A DNA stretch of 64,000 nt from an uncultured Aquimarina sp. (GCA_947500545.1 CANMSO010000002.1:496001-560000); one strand, 5' to 3'. Positions 17,962-26,825 are shown, numbered from the stretch's first letter. Made by a program: numbers and translations. Notes: generated from the sequence alone by a model not told the origin.

Positions 17962-18228
17962 ATGATTGTAGATCAAATGATATTAGATAAAGTAGCTACG
18001 CAAAAAACAACGTATCACGATGATAAATCCTCTGAGAAACCATTGCGTAGTATTGCAAAGGCGGTAAGTTGGAGAGTAATAGGAACTCTAGATACATTAA
18101 TTGTATCCTATATTCTTACCGGGGAAATAGTGTTGGCTACTTCGATTGCATCTATTGATTTTGTGACCAAAATGATTCTGTACTTCTTTCATGAAAGAAT
18201 TTGGAATCGTATTAAGTGGGGAAAGTAA
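17962..18228 (+). CDS. DUF2061 membrane protein
   Basis: 88 residues. After a 28-residue polar N-terminus comes the DUF2061 core KPLRSIAKAVSWRVIGTLDT, two hydrophobic helices and the ending HERIWNRIKWGK. DUF2061 proteins are small inner-membrane proteins of unknown function that recur beside sulfate-activation genes in Bacteroidota. It is the first gene of the cys operon and its end overlaps the longest possible cysH frame. A role in sulfate uptake or in membrane placement of the pathway would be speculation. Confidence 0.85.
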   Translation: MIVDQMILDKVATQKTTYHDDKSSEKPLRSIAKAVSWRVIGTLDTLIVSYILTGEIVLATSIASIDFVTKMILYFFHERIWNRIKWGK

Positions 18229-18257
18229 TTGCTGAATTAGAAAAAGAAGTGTTGACT

Positions 18258-18884
18258 ATGAGTTTGACAGAGACTGAAATAGAGAATTTAAACAAAACCT
18301 TAAGGGATAAAACTCCTTTAGAAATTACACAATGGGCGGTTTTGAATGCGAAAAAACCAGTTGTGACCACCAATTTTAGGCCTTATGAAGCAGCAATTTT
18401 AAATGTGTCTTCAAAAGCGCTCTCTGATATCCCAGTTATCTGGTGCGATTCGGGATATAATACTCCTAATACATACAAGCATGCAGAGCAGGTTATAGAA
18501 CAACTAGGGTTAAATGTCAAATTATATGTACCAAAACAAACCACTGCACACAGAGATGTTATAATGGGTATACCAGATATAGATGATCCTAAGCATAAAG
18601 TTTTTACAGAACAGGTAAAATTAGAACCATTCAAGAGAGCAATGGCAGATTTTACCCCAGATGTTTGGTTTACAAACTTAAGAAAAGGACAGACTGCTCT
18701 TAGAGATTCGTTGGATATTTTGAGTATGGGCAAAGATGGAGTTTTAAAGGTAAGTCCGTTTTACTATTATAGTGATGCCGAATTAGATATATACCTAGAA
18801 GAGAATAATTTACCAAACGAGTTTAAGTATTTTGACCCAACAAAGGTGTTAGATAATAGGGAGTGTGGGTTACATACCAATTAA
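18258..18884 (+). CDS. cysH: Phosphoadenylyl-sulfate (PAPS) reductase family protein
   Basis: 208 residues from the ATG at 18258 (MSLTETEIEN), which resembles family N-termini; the frame is also open from an ATG at 18216 that overlaps the previous gene. It should reduce (P)APS to sulfite with thioredoxin or glutaredoxin. The C-terminal ECGLHTN holds the catalytic Cys of the family. The paired-Cys iron-sulfur motif of APS reductases is absent, which points to the PAPS type. The usual nucleotide loop is replaced by TTNFRPYEAAIL. No APS kinase (cysC) gene is in the window, so PAPS must come from elsewhere or the enzyme is less standard than it looks. Confidence 0.85.
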   Translation: MSLTETEIENLNKTLRDKTPLEITQWAVLNAKKPVVTTNFRPYEAAILNVSSKALSDIPVIWCDSGYNTPNTYKHAEQVIEQLGLNVKLYVPKQTTAHRDVIMGIPDIDDPKHKVFTEQVKLEPFKRAMADFTPDVWFTNLRKGQTALRDSLDILSMGKDGVLKVSPFYYYSDAELDIYLEENNLPNEFKYFDPTKVLDNRECGLHTN

Positions 18885-18904
18885 TAAAAGACGAAAATAT
18901 TAGC

Positions 18905-19864
18905 ATGGAAATACTAGAAAAGAAAGTTGAACAATTGAATGGATCTGCAGGTAACATTGCAGGGACTTCAGTTCTTAATGTAAATCCTCTAGAGAGTGAA
19001 GCTATTTATATTTTTAGAGAAGTAGTTGCTCAGTTTGAAAAACCGGTATTGCTTTTTTCTGGAGGTAAAGATTCTATTACTTTAGTAAGATTAGCACAAA
19101 AAGCATTCTATCCTGGGAAAATTCCATTTCCATTATTACATATAGACACAGGTCATAATTTTCCTGAAACCATAGAGTTTAGAGATAAACTAGCTGAAGA
19201 ATTAGGTGTAGAACTAATCGTTCGTAATGTTCAGGATTCTATAGATCAAGGAAAAGTAGTTGAGGAAAAAGGAAAATATGCAAGTAGAAATAGTTTACAA
19301 ACAACTACACTTCTTGATGCGCTAGAAGAGTTTAAGTTTGATGCAGCTATAGGTGGTGCTCGTAGAGATGAAGAAAAAGCAAGAGCCAAAGAACGTATTT
19401 TTTCTGTGAGAGATGATTTTGGGCAATGGGACGAAAAAAATCAACGACCAGAATTATTTGATCACCTTAATGGAAAGATTGATTTAGGGCAGAACGTAAG
19501 AGTGTTCCCTATTAGTAACTGGACAGAATTAGATGTGTGGAGTTATATCGAGAAAGAAAAGATTGAGATACCATCAATCTATTTTGCGCACAAGCGTAAA
19601 ATATTTGTTAGAGACGGAATGATCTGGTCTGCTGAAGATGATGTAGTATATCGTGAAGATGATGAGGTTGTAGAGGAAAGAATGGTGCGTTTCAGAACAG
19701 TAGGTGATATGTCTTGTACAGCAGCTGTGTTGTCTGATGCCGTGACTATTGATAAAGTAGTTGCAGAAATTAGAGAATCAACAATTTCAGAACGTGGAGC
19801 TAGAATCGATGATAAACGGTCTGAAGCCGCGATGGAAAAAAGAAAACAACAAGGATATTTCTAG
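18905..19864 (+). CDS. cysD: Sulfate adenylyltransferase subunit 2
   Basis: 319 residues from the ATG at 18905 (MEILEKKVEQ); the frame extends 14 codons upstream into cysH, but that extension is not expected in the family. CysD forms APS from sulfate and ATP. The PP-loop motif LLFSGGKDSITL is at about 49-60, followed by HIDTGHNFPETIEFRD, IGGARRDEEKARAKERIFS and the C-terminal RTVGDMSCTAAV, all hallmarks of CysD. It works in complex with the GTPase CysN encoded 120 bp downstream; the gap carries a palindromic repeat. Confidence 0.95.
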   Translation: MEILEKKVEQLNGSAGNIAGTSVLNVNPLESEAIYIFREVVAQFEKPVLLFSGGKDSITLVRLAQKAFYPGKIPFPLLHIDTGHNFPETIEFRDKLAEELGVELIVRNVQDSIDQGKVVEEKGKYASRNSLQTTTLLDALEEFKFDAAIGGARRDEEKARAKERIFSVRDDFGQWDEKNQRPELFDHLNGKIDLGQNVRVFPISNWTELDVWSYIEKEKIEIPSIYFAHKRKIFVRDGMIWSAEDDVVYREDDEVVEERMVRFRTVGDMSCTAAVLSDAVTIDKVVAEIRESTISERGARIDDKRSEAAMEKRKQQGYF

Positions 19865-19873
19865 AAAGTATTT

Positions 19874-19922
19874 TTGTCATTCCAGTGTGTCATATTGAGC
19901 TTGTCGAAATGCAGACTGGATC
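19874..19922. repeat. Short palindromic intergenic repeat between cysD and cysN
   Basis: CCAGT (about 19882-19886) and ACTGG (about 19915-19919) enclose CATATTGAGCTTGTCGAAATG, which is itself partly self-complementary. The core TTGAGCTTGTCGAAATG resembles a dispersed element I remember from many flavobacterial intergenic regions. Only one copy is in this window. Confidence 0.5.
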
Positions 19923-19983
19923 AAACAGGGAAATAAATAACAATAAAGAATACTACTCCGGAAAGGAGAAATAATAAATAGCT

Positions 19984-21231
19984 ATGGACGTATTAAAAAT
20001 AGCAACAGCAGGAAGTGTAGATGATGGTAAAAGTACCTTGATTGGTCGTATTTTATATGATACAAAATCGTTAACTACTGATAAATTAGAGGCAATTGAA
20101 ACTAGAAGTAAAGCTAATGGTTTTGATTACTTAGATTTTTCACTTGCTACAGATGGATTAGTAGCAGAGCGCGAGCAAGGGATTACAATTGATGTAGCAC
20201 ATATTTATTTTTCAACTAAAACCAAGAGTTATATCATTGCTGATACTCCTGGGCATATCGAGTATACCAGAAATATGGTTACTGGGGCATCAACTTCGCA
20301 AGCTTCGATCATTTTGGTAGACGCTCGTAAAGGAGTTATCGAACAAACTTATCGTCATTTTTTTATCAATAATTTATTGCGAGTAAAAGATGTTATTGTC
20401 GCAGTTAATAAAATGGATCTTGTAGATTTTTCTCAGGAGAAATACGAAGACATAAAGGCAGATTTCGAGACATTAATTGAGAAGAGTGATTATAAAGAAC
20501 AAAATGTAACATTTATCCCGGTAAGTGCTTTGCAAGGAGATAATGTTGTTGATAAATCTGAGAAAACGCCCTGGTACAACGGTCAAACGTTGTTAGAGCA
20601 TTTAGAAGAACTAGATGCACAGGATGTATATGAAAAAGCACAAGTGCGTTTCCCGATTCAGACAGTAATTCGTCCTAAGAAAGATGAATTTCATGATTTT
20701 AGAGGGTATGCAGGTAAATTATACGGAGGAGATCTTTCTGTAGGAGATGAGGTAACGATCTTACCTTCTCTAACAACTTCAAAAGTAAAAGAGATCTTCT
20801 TTTTTGATCAGAAATTTGATACAGCAGGTAGAGGAAGTTCTTGTACCATTACATTAGAAGATGATGTAAATGTAAGTAGAGGAGATATGATAGTGAAATC
20901 TTCAGAAAAACCTCATGTTGAAAAACAATTAACAGCTACAGTTTGTTGGATGGATAGTAAAGATTTAAATCCAGGAACGAATTATTTTATACAAAGTGGA
21001 AGCAGTAGAATTTTGGCAAAAGTGAAAGCTGTAAACGGCACTATCTCCACGGATTTTTCGGGAGATGATACCACCAAAAATTCATTAAGCCTAAACGAGA
21101 TAGGGAAAGTTCAGATACAATTAAGCAAGCCTTTGGCGATTGATTCTTATAGTAAGAATAAAGCCTCTGGATCATTTATATTAATAGATTCTCAAACCAA
21201 TAATACTTCAGGAGTAGGCTTTATAGAATAG
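19984..21231 (+). CDS. cysN: Sulfate adenylyltransferase subunit 1 (GTPase)
   Basis: 415 residues, an elongation-factor-like GTPase that drives APS synthesis by CysD. The G1 loop GSVDDGKST is at 10-18, the DTPGH G3 motif near 87-91 and NKMD near 141-144; a beta-barrel domain follows from about 215. It lacks the C-terminal APS kinase domain found in CysNC fusions. Transcription continues from cysD despite a 119-bp gap, and sulfite reductase follows 93 bp later. Confidence 0.95.
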   Translation: MDVLKIATAGSVDDGKSTLIGRILYDTKSLTTDKLEAIETRSKANGFDYLDFSLATDGLVAEREQGITIDVAHIYFSTKTKSYIIADTPGHIEYTRNMVTGASTSQASIILVDARKGVIEQTYRHFFINNLLRVKDVIVAVNKMDLVDFSQEKYEDIKADFETLIEKSDYKEQNVTFIPVSALQGDNVVDKSEKTPWYNGQTLLEHLEELDAQDVYEKAQVRFPIQTVIRPKKDEFHDFRGYAGKLYGGDLSVGDEVTILPSLTTSKVKEIFFFDQKFDTAGRGSSCTITLEDDVNVSRGDMIVKSSEKPHVEKQLTATVCWMDSKDLNPGTNYFIQSGSSRILAKVKAVNGTISTDFSGDDTTKNSLSLNEIGKVQIQLSKPLAIDSYSKNKASGSFILIDSQTNNTSGVGFIE

Positions 21232-21324
21232 ATGTAAGTCTTTAACTGAGAAGAAGAAAAACAAGAATTTTTAGAGTCATAAAAACTGTTATACAAAAGT
21301 CATAACTATGTCCTTTTTTAAAGG

Positions 21325-23433
21325 ATGAAATACGAAAAAAAGATGCAAAGTTTTAGAACCGAAATAGAAAACCCAATTGTCCAAAAAGACGTTATAGAAT
21401 TAGCGAATAAAATTGAGCAATTTCATAAGGGTAAGATTGATGAAGAGAAGTTTCGTAGTCTTCGTTTAGCACGAGGAGTTTATGGACAGCGACAAGAAGG
21501 TGTGCAAATGATTCGTATTAAATTACCATATGGTAAAGTGTTGAGTAATCAGCTAAGACGTATCAGTGAAGTGTCTGATGAGTATTCAAGAGGGAGATTG
21601 CATATCACAACGCGTCAGGATATTCAGATTCACTACGTTGATCTTAATAGAACACCAGAACTTTGGGCAGAGTTAGAAAGAGATGATGTTACGCTAAGAG
21701 AAGCTTGTGGTAATACTGTGCGTAATGTAACGGCTTCAGAAACCGCAGGAATTGACCCAAAGGAACCTTTTGATGTATCTCCTTATGCAGATGCGTTGTT
21801 CCGTTTCTTTTTAAGAAATCCAATTTGCCAGGAAATGGGCCGTAAATTCAAAGTTTCGTTTTCGGGAACCGAAGAAGATACAGGATTATCATACATGCAC
21901 GATTTAGGGTTTATAGCTAAAATCGAAAATGGAGTAAGAGGTTTTAAAGTAATGCTGGCTGGAGGATTAGGTTCTCAGCCAAGACATGCAGACGAATTGT
22001 ATAGTTTCTTGCCTGCAGATAAAATCATTCCTTTAATGGAAGGTGTTTTACGAATATTTGATCGTCATGGTGAGCGTAAGAGTAGAGCTAAAGCGAGAAT
22101 GAAATTCCTAGTAAAGGATATTGGTTTAGAGGCGTTCAAAGAATTAGTAGAAGCAGAACAAAATGCAATCGCGCAAAAAACCGTGGCAATTGATGCTGAA
22201 GCATACAAGCCATCAATTCCTGTTGCTATAGAAGCACCTCAAGTAGAAATCAAAAATCAAAACGTTTTTGATCTATGGAAATCGACGAACGTGATTCCTC
22301 AAAAACAAGAAGGATATGTTGCGATTGGTATTAAAGTGCTATTAGGGGATTTTTATACAGACAAAGCTAGATTATTGGCTGATTTGGTAGAGAAATATGC
22401 AGCGGGAGAAATTAGATTATCGCTACGTCAAAATATTTTGATTCCATTTGTAAAAGAAGATTTGGTGTCATTTTTCTATCAAGAATTAGAGAAATTAGGA
22501 TTTGTTGAAGCAGGGTATAATAAAGCTGTGGATATTACAGCTTGTCCAGGAACAGATACGTGCAATCTAGGAATTGCAAGTAGTACGGGCATCGCTGAAG
22601 AATTAGAAAGAGTTATCAAAACTGAATATCCTCAATATCTTGAAAAAGAAGATTTGGTAATCAAGATAAGTGGATGTATGAACGCATGTGGTCAACACAA
22701 TATGGCTAATATTGGTTTTCAAGGGATGTCTGTTCGCACCAAGGATAAATTAGTAGCTCCTGCATTACAAGTATTATTAGGAGGAGGAAATCTTGGTGAT
22801 GGAAAAGGTCGTTTTGCCGATAAAGTTGTAAAAATACCAAGTAGAAGAGGACCTGAAGCATTACGTAGAATCCTTAATGACTTTGAAGCTAATGCCAATG
22901 GTAAACTTTTTGTTGAGTATTATGAGGAAAAAGGAGAGAAATATTTCTATAACTTTCTTACAGATTTATCTAACGTAGATAACCTTACTCAAGAAGATTT
23001 TATCGATTGGGGAACCGAAGAAGAGTATATAAAAGCTATCGGTGTAGGAGAATGTGCCGGAGTAGTTATTGATCTAATCGCTACTTTGTTTTTAGAAAGT
23101 GAAGAAAAAATAGAAAATGCTAAAACTTCTTTTGAGAATGGTATCTATTCTGATGCCGTATATCATGCATATAGTTCTTTGGTGAACTCTGCAAAGGCAC
23201 TATTGCTAGCTGAGAATAAAAAAACAAATACTCATGCAGGGATTATTAGCCAGTTTGATGAGGAATTTGTGGCAAGCGGAAAGATAAGTTTAGAGGGAAC
23301 ATTTGCAGATTTAATATATCAACTTCAGAAAAACGCACCAAGCAAGGATTTTGCTTTAGATTATATCAAAAAAGCAGGGCAATTTTTACAAAAAGTGCAA
23401 GCGTTTAGAGCTCTTGAAGTAGAAAATGTGTAA
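21325..23433 (+). CDS. Ferredoxin-type sulfite (nitrite/sulfite) reductase with C-terminal HEPN-like domain
   Basis: 702 residues; an ATG at 21343 (MQSFRTEIENP) is an equally good start. Residues about 30-540 contain the duplicated siroheme reductase fold: RLHITTRQDIQIH near 94, ACGNTVRN near 130, then the [4Fe-4S]/siroheme ligands in ACPGTDTC near 409 and SGCMNACGQHN near 450. Six electrons reduce sulfite to sulfide. Context (cysHDN before, siroheme genes after) favours sulfite over nitrite. From about 600 to 700 an extra helical domain (NAKTSFENGIYSDAVYHAY, then SSLVNSAKALLL) resembles a HEPN module, which classical sulfite reductases (about 560 residues) lack. Electrons probably come from the ferredoxin at 26008. 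Confidence 0.88.
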   Translation: MKYEKKMQSFRTEIENPIVQKDVIELANKIEQFHKGKIDEEKFRSLRLARGVYGQRQEGVQMIRIKLPYGKVLSNQLRRISEVSDEYSRGRLHITTRQDIQIHYVDLNRTPELWAELERDDVTLREACGNTVRNVTASETAGIDPKEPFDVSPYADALFRFFLRNPICQEMGRKFKVSFSGTEEDTGLSYMHDLGFIAKIENGVRGFKVMLAGGLGSQPRHADELYSFLPADKIIPLMEGVLRIFDRHGERKSRAKARMKFLVKDIGLEAFKELVEAEQNAIAQKTVAIDAEAYKPSIPVAIEAPQVEIKNQNVFDLWKSTNVIPQKQEGYVAIGIKVLLGDFYTDKARLLADLVEKYAAGEIRLSLRQNILIPFVKEDLVSFFYQELEKLGFVEAGYNKAVDITACPGTDTCNLGIASSTGIAEELERVIKTEYPQYLEKEDLVIKISGCMNACGQHNMANIGFQGMSVRTKDKLVAPALQVLLGGGNLGDGKGRFADKVVKIPSRRGPEALRRILNDFEANANGKLFVEYYEEKGEKYFYNFLTDLSNVDNLTQEDFIDWGTEEEYIKAIGVGECAGVVIDLIATLFLESEEKIENAKTSFENGIYSDAVYHAYSSLVNSAKALLLAENKKTNTHAGIISQFDEEFVASGKISLEGTFADLIYQLQKNAPSKDFALDYIKKAGQFLQKVQAFRALEVENV

Positions 23434-23483
23434 TATCTTTACTGACTTTTAAGTGGTTGGTTAACAATAGATAAATTAGTAAA

Positions 23484-24251
23484 ATGAGTAATAAGACACC
23501 AAAATTAACAGTAGTAGGAGCGGGGCCTGGAGATCCAGACTTGATCACACTAAAGGCGATCAAAACGTTAGAGTCGGCAGATGTGGTGTTGTATGATGCT
23601 CTTATCAACGAGGAATTGCTAGAATATGCTCCCAATGCAGAAAAGATCTTTGTAGGTAAAAGAAAAGGATGCTACGCATATCAACAGGAACAGATTAATG
23701 AATTGATTGTTAGCAGAGCAAAAAACCATGGGCATGTAGTGAGACTAAAAGGAGGAGATCCATTCATTTTTGGTCGAGGAGCAGAGGAGATTGATTATGT
23801 ACAGCAATTTGATATAGAAACCAATATGGTTCCGGGAATATCATCATCGTATGCCGTTCCAGCGTATCAAGGAATTCCATTAACAAAACGAGGTTCTTCA
23901 GAAAGTTTTTGGGTGATCACAGGAACAACAAAATCTCATAAGCTATCTCAAGATGTTTCTTTGGCAGCAAAATCAAATGCCACAGTGGTAATTTTAATGG
24001 GAATGAGCAAGTTAAGTGAAATAGTTAGTATCTTTGCAGCCGAAAATAAGCAAGACATTCCGGTAGCCATAATCCAAAATGGAACAACCAAAAATGAGAA
24101 TTTTGGATTTGGAACCATTCAGACTATTGAGAAGGTAGTTTCAGAGAAAAAATTATCATCTCCTGCGATTATTGTAATCGGAGAAGTAGTGAATCAAAGA
24201 GTCAAACTAGCTTCGGTTTACAAAGAAGTTCAAGAAGAAATCGTATCTTGA
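23484..24251 (+). CDS. cobA: Uroporphyrinogen-III C-methyltransferase
   Basis: 255 residues, the length of single-domain SUMT enzymes, which use SAM to methylate uroporphyrinogen III twice, giving precorrin-2 for siroheme. The N-terminal VVGAGPGDPDLITLKAI, the VVLYDALI segment and RLKGGDPFIFGRGAEE near 87-102 and the later VPGISS loop are family signatures. Its product goes to the next gene's enzyme and then to the sulfite reductase encoded just upstream. It consumes SAM and so links the two sulfur clusters of the window. Confidence 0.95.
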   Translation: MSNKTPKLTVVGAGPGDPDLITLKAIKTLESADVVLYDALINEELLEYAPNAEKIFVGKRKGCYAYQQEQINELIVSRAKNHGHVVRLKGGDPFIFGRGAEEIDYVQQFDIETNMVPGISSSYAVPAYQGIPLTKRGSSESFWVITGTTKSHKLSQDVSLAAKSNATVVILMGMSKLSEIVSIFAAENKQDIPVAIIQNGTTKNENFGFGTIQTIEKVVSEKKLSSPAIIVIGEVVNQRVKLASVYKEVQEEIVS

Positions 24252-24272
24252 TAGTTCAGGATAGCTATAAAG

Positions 24273-24866
24273 ATGGAAGAAAGAAATAATTTATATCCGG
24301 TTTTTTTGAAGGTTAAAAACCTCGAAATCCTGATCGTAGGAGGAGGAAATGTAGCAGAAGAAAAACTAACGTTCTTATTAAAATCCAGTCCTGATGCAAA
24401 GGTAACAATGGTATCCCCAATGTTTAGAGAAGATACTGTAATGTTAGCAAATAAGTTTGGGGTAGAGATGATTAATAAAAAGTATCACAAACGATTCTTG
24501 AAGAGAAAACATATCGTGATCGCTACTACTGATGTTCCTGAGGTCAATATACAAGTGTATAAAGATTGTAGGAAAAGAAGTAAACTGGTTAATGTAGCAG
24601 ACAACCCACCATATTGTGATTTTTATATGGGTGGTATTGTAACCAAAGGTAATGTGAAAGTGGCAATTTCGACTAACGGAAAGTCACCCACAACAGCCAA
24701 ACGACTACGTCAATTTTTTGAAGAAGTAATTCCTGAAAATATTGATGATTTAGTTAAAAATTTAAATGAGTATAGAAAAACAATAAAAGGTGATTTCGAA
24801 GAAAAAGTGGAGACACTCAATGAATTTACCAAAGGATTAATAGGAAAAAAAGAAGTTGAAAAATGA
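24273..24866 (+). CDS. Precorrin-2 dehydrogenase / sirohydrochlorin ferrochelatase (Met8/CysG-N type)
   Basis: 197 residues. The start YPVFLKVKNLEILIVGGGNVA contains the NAD-binding GGGNVA loop of the CysG N-terminal domain and yeast Met8; VNVADNPPYCDFYMGGI near 107-123 is also typical, and STNGKSPTTAKRLR near 136-149 matches the dimerisation/substrate part. It should oxidise precorrin-2 and insert iron to finish siroheme. It overlaps the next gene by four bases (ATGA). Shorter than many homologues at the C-terminus, but the catalytic region is complete. Confidence 0.9.
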   Translation: MEERNNLYPVFLKVKNLEILIVGGGNVAEEKLTFLLKSSPDAKVTMVSPMFREDTVMLANKFGVEMINKKYHKRFLKRKHIVIATTDVPEVNIQVYKDCRKRSKLVNVADNPPYCDFYMGGIVTKGNVKVAISTNGKSPTTAKRLRQFFEEVIPENIDDLVKNLNEYRKTIKGDFEEKVETLNEFTKGLIGKKEVEK

Positions 24867-25918
24867 TCAAGACTGATATTTTAATAATCGGAGCGGGGCC
24901 AACTGGTTTATTTACTGTTTTTGAAGCAGGATTGTTGAAGTTAAAAACCCATCTTATTGATGCCCTACCACAACCAGGAGGGCAGTGTTCAGAGATATAT
25001 CCAAAAAAACCAATTTATGATATTCCCGGATTTCCAGAAATCCTTGCAGGACAGTTGGTAGATAATCTAATGGAGCAGATTAAACCTTTTAATCCAGGAT
25101 TTACTTTAGGCGAAAGAGCTGAAACTATCGAAAAGCTAGAAGATGATACGTTTTTGGTAACAACCAATAAGGGAACACAGCATAATGCACCGGTAGTTGC
25201 TATTGCAGGAGGGTTAGGTTCTTTCGAACCTCGTAAACCACCTATTCCAAACATTATAGATTTTGAAGATAAAGGCGTAGCATACATTATCCGTGATCCA
25301 GAAGTATATAGAGATAAGCGTGTTGTAATTGCAGGAGGAGGGGATTCTGCCTTGGATTGGACAATTTTCCTGGCTGATGTTGCAAGTGAAGTAACTTTGG
25401 TTCATAGACGTAATGAATTCCGTGGAGCTTTGGATTCTGTAGAAAGAGTGGCAGAGTTGACAAAATTAGGTAAAGTGAATTTGATCACCGAAGCAGAGGT
25501 AAAAGAACTGAAGGGAGATGATCATGTAACTGCAGTTGGTATTAAGCATAAAACTCAAGGCGATATACAGGTAGATACAGATTATTTTATTCCGTTATTT
25601 GGTCTGTCACCAAAGCTAGGTCCAATAGGGAATTGGGGGCTAGAGATAGAAAAGAATGCTATTAAGGTTGATAATTCTTATGATTATCAGACAAATATAC
25701 CTGGTATCTATGCTATCGGAGATGTGAATACTTACAAAGGAAAATTAAAACTGATTCTTTCTGGTTTTCATGAAGCGGCGATAATGTGTCAAAGCGCATA
25801 TCAAAGAATCCATCCAGACAAGAAGTATGTTATGAAATATACTACCGTAGGAGGTGTAGAAGGATTTGATGGAACCAAAAAAGAAGCTAAAAAAGAGGTT
25901 GTAAAGGCTATCGTATAA
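24863..25918 (+). CDS. Ferredoxin-NADP reductase, thioredoxin-reductase-like type
   Basis: 351 residues. The FAD-binding motif GAGPTGLFTVFEAG is at 8-21 and an NAD(P)H loop VIAGGGDSALDW near 155-166; the end GVEGFDGTKKEA resembles type-2 FNRs. The CxxC of true thioredoxin reductases is absent, which supports the FNR call. It should reduce the adjacent ferredoxin with NADPH and so power sulfite reduction. It is translationally coupled to the siroheme gene, and a hairpin separates it from the ferredoxin gene. Confidence 0.88.
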   Translation: MIKTDILIIGAGPTGLFTVFEAGLLKLKTHLIDALPQPGGQCSEIYPKKPIYDIPGFPEILAGQLVDNLMEQIKPFNPGFTLGERAETIEKLEDDTFLVTTNKGTQHNAPVVAIAGGLGSFEPRKPPIPNIIDFEDKGVAYIIRDPEVYRDKRVVIAGGGDSALDWTIFLADVASEVTLVHRRNEFRGALDSVERVAELTKLGKVNLITEAEVKELKGDDHVTAVGIKHKTQGDIQVDTDYFIPLFGLSPKLGPIGNWGLEIEKNAIKVDNSYDYQTNIPGIYAIGDVNTYKGKLKLILSGFHEAAIMCQSAYQRIHPDKKYVMKYTTVGGVEGFDGTKKEAKKEVVKAIV

Positions 25919-25940
25919 GTTATTTAGAATATCAAAATGT

Positions 25941-25986
25941 CCTCGCAAATTATGCTGGTTACTTTCAGTATATTTGCGAGGATTTT
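25941..25986 (+). terminator. Hairpin between FNR and ferredoxin genes
   Basis: CCTCGCAAAT (25941-25950) pairs perfectly with ATTTGCGAGG (25972-25981) around a 21-base loop, followed by ATTTTTAT. It could end or attenuate the long cys transcript before the ferredoxin gene. Confidence 0.6.
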
Positions 25987-26007
25987 TATAGCATTAAGGT
26001 AAAAAAT

Positions 26008-26328
26008 ATGTCAGACGTTACCATAAAAATAAAAGATAGAGAAGGAGTAGTACATGAAGTACAGGCGCCAACAGATATGGCCATGAACCTAATGGAGGTT
26101 TGTAAAGCTTATGAACTGCCTGTAGAAGGAACTTGTGGAGGTATGGCAATGTGCGCTTCTTGTCAATGTTATGTTTTATCAGATCATGAATTACCAGAAA
26201 TGAGTCAAGATGAAGACCTAATGCTAGCTGAAGCTTTTTATGTTGAAGATAATAGTAGATTAGGATGTCAAATCCCAATCACTCCAGAATTAGACGGTTT
26301 AGAAGTTGAGCTCGCACCAGAATCGTAA
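26008..26328 (+). CDS. [2Fe-2S] ferredoxin, adrenodoxin type
   Basis: 106 residues. The cluster ligands are Cys43, Cys49, Cys52 (CGGMAMCASC, Cx5Cx2C) and Cys87 (RLGCQIP), the spacing of adrenodoxin/ISC-type ferredoxins. The acidic segment around 66-80 is the usual partner-binding surface. Position after an FNR and downstream of sulfite reductase makes it the likely electron donor to that enzyme. Its stop is 5 bp from the convergent Coa1-like gene. Confidence 0.93.
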   Translation: MSDVTIKIKDREGVVHEVQAPTDMAMNLMEVCKAYELPVEGTCGGMAMCASCQCYVLSDHELPEMSQDEDLMLAEAFYVEDNSRLGCQIPITPELDGLEVELAPES

Positions 26329-26333
26329 TTAGA

Positions 26334-26762
26334 TTACTTTTCTAGGATCTTGATCATTTCTTTTTTAGGCTTTTTTATTCTAATAGTGATCTTTTTATAT
26401 TCCCACCGTTTATCTTTTCTATTGGCAAGAATATCTAGCTTTCCTCTACCTTTAGAGCCTATAACGCCAACAGTAATCGCAACTGAATTATCATTATTAA
26501 GATATTGAACTTCTCCTTCAAGTAAACGGAAAAAATCATGAGGTAATAATTCACCCAATTTTTCTTTAACCCTATCGTTTTCGTTAGCTTTTTTTAATGC
26601 ATTGTTTACAAGGTTTGGTTGCACAAAGACTGATCCATATCTAAAAGTAGTATTGCCTGTCATTAAAAAGAAGAAAGTTATACAGCAAAGTATAGCAGAA
26701 GTAGGAAGTAGCCATTTCCAATTTCTTCTCCACCAGTTTCTTTTAAGTATTGTCTCATTCAT
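26334..26762 (-). CDS. Coa1-like membrane-anchored protein
   Basis: 142 residues. The N-terminus NWWRRNWKWLLP is followed by one membrane helix (about 17-34) and a globular part with KANENDRVKEKLGELL and NNDNSVAITVGVIGSKGRGKLDI-type strands, then DKRWEYKKITIRI. This layout matches bacterial proteins annotated as cytochrome c oxidase assembly factor Coa1-like. A direct role in oxidase assembly is unproven in bacteria and no oxidase gene is nearby. It is divergent from the lipoprotein at 26972. Confidence 0.65.
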   Translation of the reverse strand: MNETILKRNWWRRNWKWLLPTSAILCCITFFFLMTGNTTFRYGSVFVQPNLVNNALKKANENDRVKEKLGELLPHDFFRLLEGEVQYLNNDNSVAITVGVIGSKGRGKLDILANRKDKRWEYKKITIRIKKPKKEMIKILEK

Positions 26763-26825
26763 AATAAATAGTAATTTTTTAACTACTTTATTCTGGTTAA
26801 TGACTTATGAACAAGCATTGTTGTT

